Assembly: GCA_040758595.1 (NCBI GenBank)
Contig: JBFLVJ010000020.1
Span: forward strand, 1 to 21,398
Length of the DNA: 21,398 nucleotides
Direction of reading: 5' to 3'
DNA from: Bilamarchaeum sp040758595
GTDB taxonomy: Archaea > Micrarchaeota > Micrarchaeia > Anstonellales > Bilamarchaeaceae
The notes beneath the pieces are model-generated. The model searched no databases and had not been told where the DNA came from. It saw only the letters and a program-made list of their open reading frames with translations. Positions 19,525 through 21,398 of the stretch are shown piece after piece. A program made the translations under genes and the position numbers. Each line of letters starts with the position of its first letter. Within the stretch, counting starts at the first letter, position 1.

Positions 19525-21271
19525 GGGCCAGTCGAGCCTCGAGCTTTTGCTCATATTCGCGGTGGCGATGTTCGTCCTGACCACGGCCATAGTGCTCTCA
19601 TCCGGCCAGCTCGGCACCATCTCATCATTGAAGGAGCAGGACGACGCGATGAACAGCGTCCAGGATATATCGGCTGCTGCGCAGGACGTCTATTCGCAGG
19701 GCGAGGGCGCGCGCAAACAGGTCTATGTCTTCCTGCCATCGAGCTACGAGCCATCGGAATCACGGATCGGCAACCGCTCGCTGGTGCTAAGGGTGAGGGG
19801 CACCGACTACGCGGCACCAGAGGATTTCGATGTCCACGGCTCTTGGCCCGGGGACCCGGGCGGCCACTGGGTCTGGGTGATATCCGAAGGCAGCACGGTG
19901 CGCATCGGCACCGCCATGCTGGCTCTTAGCAAGAACCACATCTCCATCATCATGAATCCCAACGAGACCGCATACTCATCGTTCTATGTGGAGAGCCTGT
20001 GGGACAGCGACATAGGAGTCGAGAGCTCCCTCCAGTGGACGCCTGCCGAAGTCGTCGCATCCGATGATGTGGGCTCTTTCCAACTGACGCCCGGACAGAC
20101 CCGCCAGGTGAACCTGCAGTTCACGAGCGGACCCTCTTCGGTCGGCTATTATAATGGCGAACTCCTATTCACAGCCAGCGAAGGCGGCGTCTCCGAGACT
20201 CTCAGGCTTCCGATGACGGTAGAGGTGGCCGGCTACCGGCCCTCATCCGCCCCTCCGCTGAACGTAAGCCCGGACTTCTGGGCCGGAACGCTCGCTCCTG
20301 GCGACAACCTCACAAAAGCGTTCCAGGTGTGCACCAACCAGCAGTCATTCCCCTCATCGGTCACATTCACGCCTTCGGGCGTAGCCCCTGGGGAGTGGAT
20401 AGGCGGCACTGATCCTTTCGGTCCTATGGAAGGCGGCGAATGCAGGATCAAGATCCTCTCGCTCACGGTGCCTAACACTACCGTGGACGGCACATATTCC
20501 GGTTCGATAGAAGTCGTCGGCGAAGGCGCCCCGGGCGCACAGGAGACGATCTCGCTCTTCTTCACGGTCGAGGGCAGCGGCGACACATGCGCTTTCAGCC
20601 TGGACAACCAGAGCATGTGCAACTGCCCGGTGGGCGCGGAATACTGGGATGTCCCGCTCTGCCAGTGTAAGCCCGCCAACATCTACGTCCTGAACGGCAC
20701 CATCGTCGGAGGGGACTGGGACGGTCTTCCCTACAACGGCACCCTGGTCGGAGGCTCCAGTTCGAGCATAATATCCGGCACAGATGGGAACGATATAATC
20801 CACAGCGGGACCAGCGGAGACCTCATCTGCGGCCAGGACGGCGACGACATACTCTATGGCGGTAACGGAGTCGATTTCCTTGACGGAGGGCCCGGTGCCG
20901 ACACCTTATACGGGGGCGCTGCCGAGGACCGGCTCTATGGCAAGGAGGGCAACGACCTGATCTACGGTGATGCCGGCGCCGACCAGATTGACGGGGGCGG
21001 CAACGACGATGTCATATATGCCGGAGACCAGGCGGATACGGTCTACGGCGGCCCGGGCAACGACCAGATCCATGGGGACAACCAGGATGACGTGCTCTGC
21101 GGCAACAGCGGAGACGACACGCTTTTCGGGGAAGACGGCAAGGACGACCTGGATGGCGGGACAGGCATCAATGCCCTCGACGGGGGCACGGACAACAACG
21201 ACTGCTACAATGGTATCATCGTGAACTGCACTGCGGTGTCGGGTTATTATCCGACCTGCGGGCCTTCCTGA
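19508..21271 (+). CDS. Class III signal-peptide (pilin-like) protein with C-terminal RTX Ca2+-binding repeats
   Basis: The 587-aa product starts at a TTG inside the end of the KaiC-like gene. The N-terminus RGQSSLELLLIFAVAMFVL is a class III (archaeal prepilin) signal: cleavage is expected between Gly 7 and Gln 8, with Glu at +5, leaving a hydrophobic stem for membrane anchoring or filament assembly. Residues about 40-360 form two or more beta-rich modules (Ig-like; TPGQTRQVNLQFTSG and APGDNLTKAFQV). A Cys-rich knot follows (about 357-393; C, then CNC, then CQC). About 15 tandem GGxGxD-type nonapeptides occupy residues 424-569, the calcium-binding beta-roll of RTX proteins. It is likely a Ca2+-stiffened adhesin or stalk on the cell surface. 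Confidence 0.88.
   Translation: MTAPCRGQSSLELLLIFAVAMFVLTTAIVLSSGQLGTISSLKEQDDAMNSVQDISAAAQDVYSQGEGARKQVYVFLPSSYEPSESRIGNRSLVLRVRGTDYAAPEDFDVHGSWPGDPGGHWVWVISEGSTVRIGTAMLALSKNHISIIMNPNETAYSSFYVESLWDSDIGVESSLQWTPAEVVASDDVGSFQLTPGQTRQVNLQFTSGPSSVGYYNGELLFTASEGGVSETLRLPMTVEVAGYRPSSAPPLNVSPDFWAGTLAPGDNLTKAFQVCTNQQSFPSSVTFTPSGVAPGEWIGGTDPFGPMEGGECRIKILSLTVPNTTVDGTYSGSIEVVGEGAPGAQETISLFFTVEGSGDTCAFSLDNQSMCNCPVGAEYWDVPLCQCKPANIYVLNGTIVGGDWDGLPYNGTLVGGSSSSIISGTDGNDIIHSGTSGDLICGQDGDDILYGGNGVDFLDGGPGADTLYGGAAEDRLYGKEGNDLIYGDAGADQIDGGGNDDVIYAGDQADTVYGGPGNDQIHGDNQDDVLCGNSGDDTLFGEDGKDDLDGGTGINALDGGTDNNDCYNGIIVNCTAVSGYYPTCGPS
20777..21214 (+). repeat. Tandem RTX nonapeptide-coding repeats
   Basis: About 15 units of 27 bp encode variants of GG-x-G-x-D-x-L-x (DGDDILYGG, PGADTLYGG, EGNDLIYGD, PGNDQIHGD). 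Two units carry Cys (DLICGQ and DVLCGN), eleven repeats apart, which is unusual for an RTX beta-roll. Confidence 0.85.
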
Positions 21272-21279
21272 GTGATGAT

Positions 21280-21398
21280 ATGAGGGCACAGGCATCAGCT
21301 GAATTCCTCGTGGTGCTATCCGCGCTCATGCTTTTCTTCATACTTTTCTATACGGTCTATGTCAATCTCCTGGGCGATTTGGCGGTCACCAGGGAGCG
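21280..21398 (+). CDS. Second class III signal-peptide (pilin-like) protein, 5' part
   Basis: The visible 39 residues start MRAQASAEFLVVLSALMLFFIL. Cleavage is expected between Ala 3 and Gln 4, with Glu at +5 as in the preceding gene, followed by a hydrophobic stretch of about 20 residues. It starts 8 nt after the RTX gene stop, with GTGAT as a ribosome-binding site. The gene runs off the right edge, so the rest of the protein is unknown. Confidence 0.75.
   Translation, partial: MRAQASAEFLVVLSALMLFFILFYTVYVNLLGDLAVTRE

Noticed and set aside
1..21398. CRISPR array or transposase-bearing insertion sequence
   Set aside because: No regularly spaced identical repeats and no transposase or integrase frame were found on either strand.

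Overview
This window looks like a chromosomal segment of an archaeon. It carries Orc1/Cdc6, both subunits of the archaeal/eukaryotic primase, deoxyhypusine synthase, a tRNA-Trp(CCA) with an anticodon-loop intron, KaiC-like and HerA-like ATPases, class III (pilin-type) signal peptides, and TATA boxes about 25-28 nt upstream of start codons. Genes are tightly packed, with 4-bp start/stop overlaps and interlocking convergent stops. A compact DPANN-type lineage (Micrarchaeota or Diapherotrites-like) is my guess. That placement is inference only; nothing here fixes the phylum.

Layout. (i) 1-3.1 kb is visibly AT-richer and reads as the remains of an integrated mobile element: a leftward operon of winged-helix regulator, two tiny coupled ORFs and a P4/D5-type replication helicase, then three unrecognised genes, one of them a winged-helix-like/two-TM membrane protein. 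The helicase is broken by a 61-bp hairpin-rich insertion just after its Walker A motif. (ii) 3.2-4.7 kb holds an FkbM-type methyltransferase, an O6-alkylguanine-DNA alkyltransferase and a small unknown. (iii) 4.7-8.4 kb is the replication cluster: orc1/cdc6 on the minus strand, a divergent small archaeal protein, and priL-priS translationally coupled. (iv) 8.4-12.3 kb has a membrane protein, an unknown protein with an HEHVE motif, dys, and nnrD. (v) 12.3-14.8 kb has a membrane-anchored HerA/DUF853-like ATPase convergent with pyrF. (vi) 14.9-18.6 kb has the split tRNA-Trp, an FKBP-type lipoprotein and a SERCA-like Ca2+ pump with a complete set of Ca2+ ligands. (vii) 18.8 kb to the right edge has a KaiC-like ATPase, a pilin-signal protein ending in about 15 RTX (Ca2+-binding) nonapeptides, and the start of a second pilin-like gene.

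The most unusual item is a dispersed G-rich repeat family. Its decamer GTTTCCGGTC occurs five times exactly and once with one mismatch, always on the + strand. Copies lie in intergenic DNA immediately upstream of promoters (about 3.2, 8.5 and 18.6 kb) and twice inside nnrD (11.7 and 11.95 kb). Inside nnrD they are read in the same frame and yield two related peptides with no stop codon. This resembles in principle the protein-coding palindromic elements of Rickettsia, but the sequence is unrelated as far as I can see.

How the genes may work together: Orc1/Cdc6 and PriSL serve replication initiation; Dys modifies aIF5A; NnrD repairs hydrated NAD(P)H; PyrF makes UMP. The right end looks like a cell-surface and calcium module: a Ca2+ exporter, an outward-facing FKBP foldase lipoprotein with many N-glycosylation sequons, and a Ca2+-binding RTX protein with a pilin-type membrane anchor. 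That functional link is an inference from gene order.
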